Of a DNA stretch of 40,788 nt, positions 25,074 through 33,504 are shown piece by piece. The stretch is from the NCBI GenBank assembly GCA_022705425.1, contig JAKJEM010000020.1, forward strand, positions 9,989 to 50,776, read 5' to 3'. Positions within the stretch are counted from its first letter, which is position 1. Every line of letters begins with the position of its first letter. Made by a program: the position numbers and the translations under genes. Below the pieces are notes generated by a model. That model ran no database searches. It was not told the origin of the DNA and saw nothing but the letters and a program-made list of their open reading frames with translations. Origin of the DNA: Planctomycetota bacterium. Lineage in GTDB: Bacteria > Planctomycetota > Brocadiia > CAIUPP01.

Positions 25074-27152
25074 ATGCCTTCCCCTCGTTGCGTTGCCGAC
25101 GCGGCCCTGCTGTGCGCCGCCGCCGTGCTTGTTTCCGCTGTCGCCTGTCACCCGAGACCCCCCATGCCCACTTCCGACCATCCCGCTGCCGTGTCGCATC
25201 CGCCGATTCGCCCCATGCCGGCCCTGGCCGAACGTCCCATGTCCGACGGTCCGGCCTTCTTCGTTTCCCCCGAGGGCGACGACGCCGCCGACGGCTCCCG
25301 GCGCGCGCCGTGGCGCAGCATCAATCACGCCCTCACCCGCCTTCGGGCGGGCGACACCCTCTACCTTCGCGGCGGAAGCTACTTCGAGAACGTGTACTGC
25401 GCGGCTGCCGGCCGTCCCGACGCGCCCATCACCCTGCGCGCCTATCCCGGCGAACGGGTCATCATTGACGGCGCGCTCCCCGAGTTCCAGCGCGACCCCG
25501 CCGCCGCGTGGCGCCCCGCTCCCGACGGTGCGCCGGGCGAGTACGTCTCTGCGCGTCCCTATCGCAACATCCGCGACGTGGTGGGTCTCTTCGCCGACTC
25601 CAACATCGGCCTTCAGACCTACTGGGACCCCCGCGACCTCCGCGCCGGGAATGAACTCATCATCGAGGAGGCCAAGGGAATCTGCAAGCCGATCTATTGC
25701 GGTCCCGGCCTGTGGTACGACAAGCAGAGCGGCCTGATCCACATCCGCCTGGCCCACACGCACATCCCCCAGGCGCCCGAGCATCTCTACGAGAAGCTGA
25801 ACTACGAAGGGGAAACCGACCCCCGCCGCCTGCCTCTCGTGATCGCCCCCTTCGCGGCACTGCCGTTGCACGTGGATCAGGGGATGTACGTCCGCTTTCA
25901 GGACCTGGTCTTCCGCGGCGGCGGATACGTCGCCGTCCGGCTCACCTTCGGCGTCGGTATCGAGTTCGACGGCTGCGCCATCTACGGGGCCACCTATCCC
26001 GTCTGGTCCAAGGGAACCGGGCCGTTGAAGATGACGCACTGCGGCGTCCACGGGATGATCCCGCCCTGGGGGACGCGGTGGGAGAACGCCCTGTACGTTT
26101 ACAGGCCCGACCGCTATCCGCCCTTCATTCCGGACGAGAGCGGCCGCCGTCATTTCTCGCGCCTGCCCTCTCATGCGCTGCTCGTCACTGAGGGCGGCTA
26201 CGAGTTCGAGACCTTCTACTTCCCGCACAACCATGACTGGGATATCTCATACTGCGAGTTCAGTGACGGGCACGATGGCGTCTATCTCAGCGGCTCGAAC
26301 ATCCGCTTCCATCACAACTGGGTGGATGCCCTGCAGGACGACGGCATCTACGTGAGCGCGCCCACGCCCTGGTTCAACACCAGCGTTTACATCTATCAGA
26401 ACTGCATCACCAGCGGCATCACGGCCATCGGCGCACATGCGCGCGGCGGCCCCGGCGGCGACATTCACGTCTTCCGCAATGTCATAGACCTGCGCAAGGC
26501 CCTTCAGTGGGAGCGGCCGTCGCCCGGCGCGCCCCAGGGCAGGTTCTGGCACGGGCACAGCGTCTTCTTCATGCACGGTTCCGGGCGGCTGCTGCACCTC
26601 GAGGCCATGCACTTCTATCAGAACACCGTTCTCTTCCGGAGCATCCACTACGCCGGGGCAACCTACGCCTCGATGTTGCCAGGGGTTCCGCGCCGGTCCT
26701 TCAACAACCTTTTCCTCTACGAAGGCTCGCTCCTGCGGCCCTTTGCGATCCCGGACTCCGAAAAGTACGACCTTCAGATGGACGGCAACCTTCACTGGCA
26801 CATCACACAGGGGGACATGCCGCTGACGCCCATGATGCAGAAGGCGCGGTCGTTGCCTATCGGCGAGGCGGCCCGGAAGGGCTGCCCCAGCGGCCTCGAA
26901 GCGCGGGCGCTCATCGCCGACCCGAAGCTGCGCGCCGTTGCCTGGGACTATCGCGCGATGAACGACTACCGCCCGACGCCGGAAAGTCCCGCACTGGGGC
27001 GCGGAATTGCTCTGCCGGCTGTCTATGAAGACCCGCTCCGCCCGCCGGAGGGAGCCGCGCCGGACATCGGCGCCTTCCCGCGCGACGCGGAGAACCTCCG
27101 CGTGGGCATCCGCGGGCGCATCGCCGCCGGGAACCTGGAAGTCCCGCGCTGA
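25074..27152 (+). CDS. Secreted right-handed parallel beta-helix protein (pectate-lyase-like, DUF1565 type)
   Basis: The 692-residue protein starts at ATG 25074, 11 bases after prepilin 2, with no strong ribosome site. The N-terminus (MPSPRCVADAALLCAAAVLV) is a signal sequence; AVAC at residues 22-25 could be a weak lipobox. FVSPEGDDAADGSRRAPWRS, then INHALTRLRAGDTLYLRGG, is the standard first turn of DUF1565/pectate-lyase-like helices. Central turns include GMYVRFQDLVFRGGGYVAVR, SYCEFSDGHDGVYLSGSNIR and HHNWVDALQDDGIYVS, the latter with the Asn/His ladder common in polysaccharide lyases and alginate epimerases. The C-terminus has ESPALGRGIALP and APDIGAFP, usual in this group. Likely a polysaccharide lyase, epimerase or hydrolase; specificity cannot be read. 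Confidence 0.87.
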   Translation: MPSPRCVADAALLCAAAVLVSAVACHPRPPMPTSDHPAAVSHPPIRPMPALAERPMSDGPAFFVSPEGDDAADGSRRAPWRSINHALTRLRAGDTLYLRGGSYFENVYCAAAGRPDAPITLRAYPGERVIIDGALPEFQRDPAAAWRPAPDGAPGEYVSARPYRNIRDVVGLFADSNIGLQTYWDPRDLRAGNELIIEEAKGICKPIYCGPGLWYDKQSGLIHIRLAHTHIPQAPEHLYEKLNYEGETDPRRLPLVIAPFAALPLHVDQGMYVRFQDLVFRGGGYVAVRLTFGVGIEFDGCAIYGATYPVWSKGTGPLKMTHCGVHGMIPPWGTRWENALYVYRPDRYPPFIPDESGRRHFSRLPSHALLVTEGGYEFETFYFPHNHDWDISYCEFSDGHDGVYLSGSNIRFHHNWVDALQDDGIYVSAPTPWFNTSVYIYQNCITSGITAIGAHARGGPGGDIHVFRNVIDLRKALQWERPSPGAPQGRFWHGHSVFFMHGSGRLLHLEAMHFYQNTVLFRSIHYAGATYASMLPGVPRRSFNNLFLYEGSLLRPFAIPDSEKYDLQMDGNLHWHITQGDMPLTPMMQKARSLPIGEAARKGCPSGLEARALIADPKLRAVAWDYRAMNDYRPTPESPALGRGIALPAVYEDPLRPPEGAAPDIGAFPRDAENLRVGIRGRIAAGNLEVPR

Positions 27153-27183
27153 CCCTTCCTGCCCCTGACATCGAGGGTTCACC

Positions 27184-30100
27184 ATGAAACTCACTGGCGT
27201 TTCGCGCCGGGTTGCTCTCTGGATCGGACTCTGCGTCGCCTCTGCGCTCCACGCGCAGGTCACACTGACCAAGGGTGTCTATCTCTACGACGACCGTCGC
27301 GTGGACAGCTATACGCTGGAGAATGAGTTCCTCCGCCTCAGCCTGGTCCCGGAACGGGGGGGGATGGCCTATGAACTCATTGACAAGCGCGACGGCTACG
27401 TCAACCTGATCTACCTCTCCAACAAGTCCGGGGCATATGGCGGGCTCTTCGACGACCACGGGAACTGGAACGTGCAGCCCTTCACCCCGCGCGTCGTCGC
27501 CGACACGCCGCAGAGGTGCGCCATCGAGCTGACGGGCGCGCAGCGCGACCTCACCTACGTCAAGACGGTCTCCCTTTCCGCCGGACGCCCCCTGATCGAA
27601 GTCGCCTACCGCCTGCAGAACGCCGGGCAGAACACCGTCGGCACCATCCTCTTCCGCAACGTCATCCGTCCCAGCGGCGGGCACATCACCGATGCCGACG
27701 TGTACGTCATGCCCCTGACTACCGGCGTCAAGCGCGGCAAGGGGTTCGGGCGCACGGAGAACATCGGCGCGCCTTGGAGCGCTCTCATCAACGCGCCGGA
27801 GCGCCGCGGCGTCAGCATCGTTTACCTCGGCGACAAACTCCGGCGCTTCTACTCCTGGAACGGCAGCCACGTGGCGCCGACCTACGAGTGGATGTTCCCG
27901 GCCCTGGAGCCCGGCACGCAATACGCCACGATGTATTGCATCAAGGTCGTGCACGGTTTGAGCGACTGTTCCGACTCGACGCGCCTGTACACCGCCCACA
28001 GTCGCGTCGAGGTCGCCGCCGACCGTAAGGTCAAGGTAACCACGCGCCTCTCGGCCTCCGACGAAGCCCTGCCTGCCGTGCGCCTTGACCTGCGCTTCGC
28101 GCGCGCCGGAGAGCCGCGCGGCGAGGTCGCCGTCTCCGCCGACTTCGGCGACGTGGGCGTGGACGTCGTGCAGGAGCGCGTGAGCGAATGGTCCGCCCCC
28201 GCCGACGGCGCGTGGGTGCTCGATGCGGTCGTCAGTTGCGCCGGGAAGGAGATCGGGCGGTACGAGGAGCTCTTCACCGTCGGTCGCGCGACGAAGGAGG
28301 ACCTGGCGCGTTATTCGCGCGTCGTCCGCTGGGCCGCCGCAGACCCGGTCGAGCCCGTCCCCGGCTGGAAGAAGATCGAGCGCTACACCCTTCAGCCCTC
28401 CGAGACCGACCGCGCGCGCGGCTACATGGTCTTCGAGGAATACGGCCCCCAGGCCGGCACGGACTTGCCCGCTTTCGTTCTGGATGCCGGCATCGGCGAG
28501 CGCGAGTCCATCAGCCTGAGCCTGGCCGCCTTGCGCGAGATCGGCCCCGTGCGCCTGAGTGTGCGGCCCGGTACGCTGCCGGCGTCCGCCCTTCGCGTCA
28601 CTGCCGCGGAACTTGTCCCCTTCGTCAACTGGGGGCGCACCTATCACGGGCACAAGCTGCTTGAGAGCGACACCCTGCCCGTCAAAGCCGGCGAGACTGC
28701 ACACTTCTGGCTTCTCTACGACGGGGCCGGACTGGCCCCCGGCCAGTACAGCGCCGCCGTGATTCTCACGCCGGCGGACGGTCCGGCCAAGGAGATTCCC
28801 TTCACCGTCCGCGTGGTCTCCGTGGCGCTGCCCGAGGACCTCCTGGTCTTCTTCAACCCGAGCTGTCTCTTCAACTACCTCTGCTCCTCCGGCAAGCAGC
28901 CGGACCTGAACTGGGATGAGCGCAAGGGACGGCTCTACGCCTCGGACATGCGCGCGCACGGCATCCGCGTCCTGAATACCAGCGGCCCCACCGCGCCGGG
29001 GCGCGACCTGGGCCGCATCCGCCTGCGCGCCACCGGTGAGCCGCTCATGGACGCTATTGCCAAGAATCCCGCCGCCTTCCGGCAGGGAGAACTGCCCGCG
29101 CTCGACCTCGGCTACTGGGACTGGATGGTCAACTTCGCGCTGGAACACGATCAGTACATCCTCAAGACCACCCTCGGCAATGAGGAGAACTTCGACCGCG
29201 ATTTCCTGAGCGTGTCGCAGGCCATCTACGGCAAGAAGGAACTCGACCCGGCCTCGCCGGAGCACGCGCGCGTCCGGCGCTGGCTCATGGGCGCCATCCC
29301 CGCGTATCTTCGCGAGAAGGGCTTCCGCCGCATCCACGCCACTATCGGCGACGAAATCCCCTTCGACCGCTTCGCCAAGTGGGCCGAGAAGGCGTCCGAA
29401 GCGCGCGAACTCGGCTTCCGCCCCGGCGTCACCACCAGCGTGGCGACCCTCTGGGAGCCGGAGCGTCTCAAACTCCTGGCCAGCCAGAGCGATTACTGGG
29501 TCATCGGCACACTGCACGATGAAGCCCTTCTCGCCGCGCGCAGGAACGGCTTCATCAAACCCTCCGACTGGGTCGAGACCTACTGTTCGAGCGCGAACTT
29601 CTGGCAGAGCTACGAGACGATGCGCCAGTGGGCCGGATGGTGGCCGGCCTTCTTCGAACTCGACGCCGTCTGGATTCAGGAGTACTGGCGCTGGAACCGG
29701 AATGCTTCGGTCATCTTCCCGGACGACAAGGACGGCCCCAAGACCTCCGGCGCGTGGGAGGGGTGCTACGACGGCCTCGAGGACGCCAACTACTACTACA
29801 TGGCGCTCGATCTGATCCGCCTGCTCGAATCCCGTCCGGACACCGCTGCCGCCGGGGCCAAGGCGCGCGCGGAACTGGCCGCCATCTCCGGCAAGGACGC
29901 CGAGAGCCTGGTCCAGTTCGAGTATCAGAAGACGCCGCTGGGGATGCGCCTGCGCTGCAAGACGGAGGACCCTTGGGCCTTCCGCACGGCGAAGGCGCGG
30001 CTGCTGACGTTCCTGGCGCGATACGGGGCGCTTGCGCCGACACAGGCGCGGCCCGTGGCCTGGGGGGAGACCGTCCTCGCGCGCGATGGGCGTCCGCTGG

Positions 30101-30507
30101 CGGCGGTGGCCTTCGGCGAGGGCCTCCGCGCCCCGGCATCCGGCCTGGCCGCGTGGATCGAGCGCCGCGCCGGGCAGCCGATCGCGGGCGGCGCGCGTCC
30201 GCCCGTCGCCCCCGTCGCGGTGGCGGAACTCCCCGCCGCCGGACTGCCCGCCGCGTCGGCCATCGTGCTCGTCACCGCGCGCGACAGGGCCTTCCTCGAC
30301 CGTCTGGCCGCCGCAGGTATCGTGCTGCCGGTCAACGCGCGCTACCCCGCCCCCGGCAGCTACCTGATCCATCAGGCCGCACACCCGGCGCGTCCGGGCG
30401 ACTTCCTGATCGTGATTTACGGCACAGACTCTGCCGGTGTCGAGCAGGGTGCGGCGAACGCCGCCCGCTTCATCCGCGCGGTTCGCCCGGAGTTCCCCAG
30501 ACCATGA
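27184..30507 (+). CDS. Secreted GH123/DUF4091-like glycoside hydrolase, mutarotase-like N-terminus (paralogue D)
   Basis: This intact 1107-residue protein starts at ATG 27184 with a GAGGG-type site. A signal peptide is present (MKLTGVSRRVALWIGLCVAS, cleavage near LHAQ). Residues about 26-290 are a galactose-mutarotase-like beta-sandwich (NEFLRLSLVPERGGMAYELI) matching paralogue A closely. The GH123-like barrel has HATIGDEIPFDRFAKW with the acid pair D723-E724, WIQEYWRWNRNASVIFP, and TSGAWEGCYDGLEDANYYYM. The C-terminal GH20b-like module reads RYPAPGSYLIHQA and IYGTDSAGVEQGAAN. It overlaps the next gene by four bases (ATGA), so translation is coupled to the toroid protein. Function by family: retaining substrate-assisted cleavage of an N-acetylated hexosaminide is possible but unproven. 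Confidence 0.87.
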   Translation: MKLTGVSRRVALWIGLCVASALHAQVTLTKGVYLYDDRRVDSYTLENEFLRLSLVPERGGMAYELIDKRDGYVNLIYLSNKSGAYGGLFDDHGNWNVQPFTPRVVADTPQRCAIELTGAQRDLTYVKTVSLSAGRPLIEVAYRLQNAGQNTVGTILFRNVIRPSGGHITDADVYVMPLTTGVKRGKGFGRTENIGAPWSALINAPERRGVSIVYLGDKLRRFYSWNGSHVAPTYEWMFPALEPGTQYATMYCIKVVHGLSDCSDSTRLYTAHSRVEVAADRKVKVTTRLSASDEALPAVRLDLRFARAGEPRGEVAVSADFGDVGVDVVQERVSEWSAPADGAWVLDAVVSCAGKEIGRYEELFTVGRATKEDLARYSRVVRWAAADPVEPVPGWKKIERYTLQPSETDRARGYMVFEEYGPQAGTDLPAFVLDAGIGERESISLSLAALREIGPVRLSVRPGTLPASALRVTAAELVPFVNWGRTYHGHKLLESDTLPVKAGETAHFWLLYDGAGLAPGQYSAAVILTPADGPAKEIPFTVRVVSVALPEDLLVFFNPSCLFNYLCSSGKQPDLNWDERKGRLYASDMRAHGIRVLNTSGPTAPGRDLGRIRLRATGEPLMDAIAKNPAAFRQGELPALDLGYWDWMVNFALEHDQYILKTTLGNEENFDRDFLSVSQAIYGKKELDPASPEHARVRRWLMGAIPAYLREKGFRRIHATIGDEIPFDRFAKWAEKASEARELGFRPGVTTSVATLWEPERLKLLASQSDYWVIGTLHDEALLAARRNGFIKPSDWVETYCSSANFWQSYETMRQWAGWWPAFFELDAVWIQEYWRWNRNASVIFPDDKDGPKTSGAWEGCYDGLEDANYYYMALDLIRLLESRPDTAAAGAKARAELAAISGKDAESLVQFEYQKTPLGMRLRCKTEDPWAFRTAKARLLTFLARYGALAPTQARPVAWGETVLARDGRPLAAVAFGEGLRAPASGLAAWIERRAGQPIAGGARPPVAPVAVAELPAAGLPAASAIVLVTARDRAFLDRLAAAGIVLPVNARYPAPGSYLIHQAAHPARPGDFLIVIYGTDSAGVEQGAANAARFIRAVRPEFPRP

Positions 30508-31315
30508 GCGTCCCCCTCGATGCCTTCCGGCTGGCCGTCTTACGGCTCTTTTCGTCCGCCCTGCCCGCCGCGCGCGAGCGTTTCCACTCGCCCACAGGCC
30601 GCTTCCTCGAACCTGATGGCGGTTGGGCCGTCACGAATCAGGACGTCATCTATCCCCTGGCCGTCCTCTACACCACTCCACACCCGGAGAACCCGCACGG
30701 CGGCGACCCTGCGCTGCTCGATCTTCTCTCCGCCGGCGGCGACGCCCTTCGTAATGCGCAGGACGAGACCGGGCGCATGGAGTTCGTCAAGACCGACGGT
30801 TCCACCTGGGGGTGGATTTACATGCCCTGGTCCCTCTTCCACTGGCTTCAGACCTGGGCGCTGATGCGGGAAGGACTGGATTCTGCCCGCGCCCGCCGTT
30901 GGGAGGAGGGGTTGCGGCTGGCCTATGACGGCGTCGCCCGGCAGCTTGCCGCCGCGCCGCGCGTTCACAACATTGATTGCTGGCACGCCATGGCGCTGGT
31001 GCGCGCGGCGGCCCTCTTCGAGCGCCCGGACTGGTTGCCCCCCGCGCGCGCCTACATCGCCCGGTGCGTGGCCGCCCAGTCCCCCGAAGGCTACTGGCCC
31101 GAAGGGGGTGGGCCTACCACCCTCTACAACCGCGTCTATCACCACGCCCTGGGTTTCTATCACCACTTCACCGGCGATGAGTCCGTCCGGCCCGTCCTTG
31201 AGCGCGCTTTGCAGTTCCACCTGCGCTTCACTTATCCCGACGGCGCGGACGTCGAGACGGTTGACGGGCGTGTGCGCTATCACGACCGCGTCTGCGCCAT
31301 CGGCTGGCCCGGCCC
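30504..31315 (+). CDS. (alpha/alpha)-toroid polysaccharide lyase/heparinase-like protein, 5' fragment, frameshifted
   Basis: ATG 30504 overlaps the upstream TGA. No signal peptide (MSVPLDAFRLAVLRLFSSAL). The part up to the break is all-helical with aromatic repeats (VTNQDVIYPLAVLYTT, WGWIYMPWSLFHWLQTW, NIDCWHAMALVRAAALFERP, YWPEGGGPTTLYNRVYHHAL, GFYHHFTGDESVRPVLERAL), the pattern of an incomplete alpha/alpha toroid as in heparinase II/III, chondroitin AC and alginate lyases or GH88/GH105 proteins. The His/Tyr-rich YNRVYHHALGFYHH segment could hold the active site. The frame breaks at CCC 31313-31315; adding one C gives IGWPGPEGRRYVRF and joins the next fragment (about 556 residues). No family number can be assigned by eye. 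Confidence 0.7.
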
Positions 31316-32170
31316 GAAGGCCGCCGCTACGTCCGCTTCCTTCTGGAGCGGTTCCGTCCGCCGAAGCCGCACGAGGGGCTCGACGCCCGCATCGCGGGGA
31401 CCTTCTCCGCCTGGCGCGAAGCGCCCGAAGCCCCGATCCCGCAGCAGTCATCCGACTTTGCCGCCGACCACTTCGGCAAGGCCCTCGTTCGCCGCAAGGG
31501 GCTCTGGTTCGCCGTCCTCAACGGCTACGTCACCCCCGACGAGTTCCTTGACGAGAATCTTCGCGGTCGCTTCCGGCTTGACCGTCAGAACTGTGTTTCG
31601 CTCTGGCATGAGCGCGTCGGGATGCTCGTCGGCGGGGGCAACTCGCGCTTCGACCCCGCCTTCAGCACCTTCTCCCTCGTTCGCGGGCGCGTGCGTTGCG
31701 TCGCCCCCGATGCCGCCGCGTTGCGTCTCGACGGCCACCGGCTCATGGCGCAGTACACCTGCGCCGGCGTCGGTTGCGAGGTCGTCATCAGCCTGCTCGA
31801 TGATCGCCGCGCCGAACTCGCCTTCCGCGCCGGCGCGGGGGAGTGTCGTCCCGTCGGCGCATTTACTCTGCGCCTGCGTCCCGGTTCGGAGTTGGCCGCG
31901 CCCGACGCTCCAAAGCCGCGTTCCGTCCACCCACGCCATTCCTTCCTCATCGCCGCTCCCGACGCCGACCCGCCCGAGGGATTCATCGTTGCCGGCGAAG
32001 GGTGGCGACTGCGGCTGCCGCCCGGCGGCAAGTTCTCCTGGCCGCATTTTCCCAGTGATCCGTATGCCCTCAACTACGGTGCGCCCGACGGCGCGGCCGT
32101 GGCTTCCGTCTCGGCGGCGCTCAGGCCTGGCGGGGACCCGGTCCGATTCCGCTTCGAGATCGCGCCGTAG
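31316..32170 (+). CDS. Toroid lyase-like protein, 3' fragment (beta-sandwich part)
   Basis: The shifted-frame continuation starts EGRRYVRFLLERFRPP and runs 285 codons to a TAG at 32168-32170. After a helical stretch (FSAWREAPEAPIPQQSSDF) it becomes beta-rich: KALVRRKGLWFAVLNGYVTP, LWHERVGMLVGGGNSRFDP, FSTFSLVRGRVRCVAPDAAA, YTCAGVGCEVVISLLDDRRA, as in the C-terminal beta-sandwich of heparinase-like enzymes. The order helices-then-sandwich supports joining the fragments into one lyase-like protein. Confidence 0.68.
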   Translation, partial: EGRRYVRFLLERFRPPKPHEGLDARIAGTFSAWREAPEAPIPQQSSDFAADHFGKALVRRKGLWFAVLNGYVTPDEFLDENLRGRFRLDRQNCVSLWHERVGMLVGGGNSRFDPAFSTFSLVRGRVRCVAPDAAALRLDGHRLMAQYTCAGVGCEVVISLLDDRRAELAFRAGAGECRPVGAFTLRLRPGSELAAPDAPKPRSVHPRHSFLIAAPDADPPEGFIVAGEGWRLRLPPGGKFSWPHFPSDPYALNYGAPDGAAVASVSAALRPGGDPVRFRFEIAP

Positions 32171-32421
32171 TCCGGGGTGGGGCGGAGGACGGGATGAGTT
32201 GCCGTCCGCGTTACCATGCGTTCTGCGCTTTGCGTTCGTGGTTGTCCGCTGTCGGCCGGCCTCCCGAAGCCTCCGGCGCGCAAGGGGCATCCGCCGTCTG
32301 CCGTCCGTCGTCTGTCGTCCGTGGTCTGTCGTTCGTCGTCCTCCGTCCGGCTTGCGTCCTCGCGTTCCGAAGGCCATAATGTCGCGCATCCGGGGGCGTA
32401 CACTCCTGAGGACGGCGGCAA
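32171..32421. other. Intergenic stretch between toroid and epimerase genes
   Basis: No convincing gene. The left part, read on the minus strand, contains degenerate seven-base periodic text (CGGACAACCACGAACG, then CAAAGCGCAGAACGC). The centre holds the nine-unit heptamer block at 32286-32348. No clear promoter was seen for the epimerase gene. Confidence 0.6.
32286..32348 (-). repeat. Heptanucleotide tandem repeat, site 2 (nine units)
   Basis: Nine phased heptamers. On the plus strand: GGCATCC, GCCGTCT, GCCGTCC, GTCGTCT, GTCGTCC, GTGGTCT, GTCGTTC, GTCGTCC, TCCGTCC; on the minus strand these read RGACGRC. Last bases alternate T/C through most of the block, giving a 14-base higher period as at site 1. 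It is intergenic and non-coding. Confidence 0.8.
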
Positions 32422-33181
32422 ATGGAATCGCTCTACGAACTGGTCACGGGCAAGAAGGTACTCATCACCGGCGCATCGGGGCTTTGTGGGCGCGGCCTGG
32501 CATTCGTCCTTGCGCGCGCGAATGAAGTCCACGGCCTCGCGCGCTTTCGCAGTCCCGCCGTGCGCGAGGAACTGGAATCTCTGGGCGTGCGGACGTGGAC
32601 GATGGACATGGGGCTCGACAGTCCCGACACGCTCCCCGCGGACTATGATGTCGTCATCCACGAAGCCACCGCCTGGGGCAAGGGCGACACCCTTGCCGAT
32701 CAGGAGCGCAGCTTCGCCATCGGCTGCCGGTTCATCCCCGACCTGATGGCGCGTTGCGAGCGGGCGGTCTTCGCGCTCGTCTCCACCGGCGGCGTCTATC
32801 TGCCGCAGGCCGCCCCGGTGTGTGAGGACGAGACGCGCCTGTCCGCACCGAGCGACTACCCCCTGGAGAAGATCGCCGCCGCGCAGGTGGCGCGGTGGGT
32901 GGGGCGGCATTTCGGGCGTCGGTGGGTGGACCTGCGCTACTTCTGGCCCTTCGGCGCCTGGCGGCGTCACGGCAAGGTGGACCTTATCCTGCAGGGCAAG
33001 GTCCCCGAGCACCCCGTCCGCCTCCTTCAGCGTACCTACGTCCAGAACCACATCCACTACACCTTGAAGTCCCTGGCGCTGGCGCGTCCGGAAGGGGAGG
33101 CGCTCAACGTCGTCACCACCGAGGAGTTCACCCCGCGCGAGGCGGCGCTCATCGGCGCGCGCGTCGCCGGCGTTGCGCCCC
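32422..33181 (+). CDS. NAD-dependent epimerase/dehydratase (extended SDR), 5' fragment, frameshifted
   Basis: ATG 32422 begins MESLYELVTGKKVLITGASG. The Rossmann motif GASGLCG binds NAD(P), DYDVVIHEATAWG is the usual second strand, VSTGGVYLP supplies the Ser/Thr, and SDYPLEKIAAAQ is the catalytic Tyr-x3-Lys. This matches extended SDRs that act on nucleotide sugars or sugar lactones (UDP-glucose epimerase class). Coding breaks at CCCC 33178-33181. Removing one C gives GVAPAALAADAPVEQP and continues into the 33182 fragment, for about 313 residues in total, the usual size. It is the last plus-strand gene of the glycan cluster, and may process a sugar released by the lyases. Confidence 0.85.
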
Positions 33182-33361
33182 GCCGCCCTTGCCGCCGATG
33201 CCCCCGTCGAGCAGCCCGGGCTGCTGGCCTCCACCGAGAAGCTTGCGCGCCTGCTCGGTCCCGCCCCGGTGCGCTTCGAGACGGGCCTGCGCCGTTACCT
33301 GCGCGCCCGGCGCGAGAATATCCCCACCGTGCAGGAGTGGATGCTCGAACCGGAGGGATGA
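33182..33361 (+). CDS. NAD-dependent epimerase, 3' fragment
   Basis: Fifty-nine residues in the shifted frame (AALAADAPVEQPGLLAS, FETGLRRYLRARRENIPTVQ) end at the TGA at 33359-33361. The segment supplies the C-terminal helices expected for an extended SDR and has no start signal of its own, so it is a continuation and not a gene. Confidence 0.75.
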   Translation, partial: AALAADAPVEQPGLLASTEKLARLLGPAPVRFETGLRRYLRARRENIPTVQEWMLEPEG

Positions 33362-33504
33362 GGTGGAGACGGCCGGGACTGGCGGACGGGGGGCACGGGA
33401 CGGGGCCATCGCGTGTTGCGGGGGTGTCCTCCGATAGCGGCCAGAGTCCGATGCCATGCTCCCGGAACTCCGCCGGACGCGGTCAACGGCCTGTCCCGGT
33501 CGGA

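Noticed and set aside
26911..30384. Open frame of 1157 codons on the minus strand, antisense to the 27184 gene
   Set aside because: Same reason: low-complexity composition, no recognisable fold, and it runs across two genes.
32286..32348. CRISPR array
   Set aside because: Units are 7 bases and contiguous, with no spacers and no cas genes.
29628..32525. Single 965-codon plus-strand protein
   Set aside because: The first 290 codons are out-of-frame text of the 27184 gene; the real start is ATG 30504, and after 31315 the coding frame changes.
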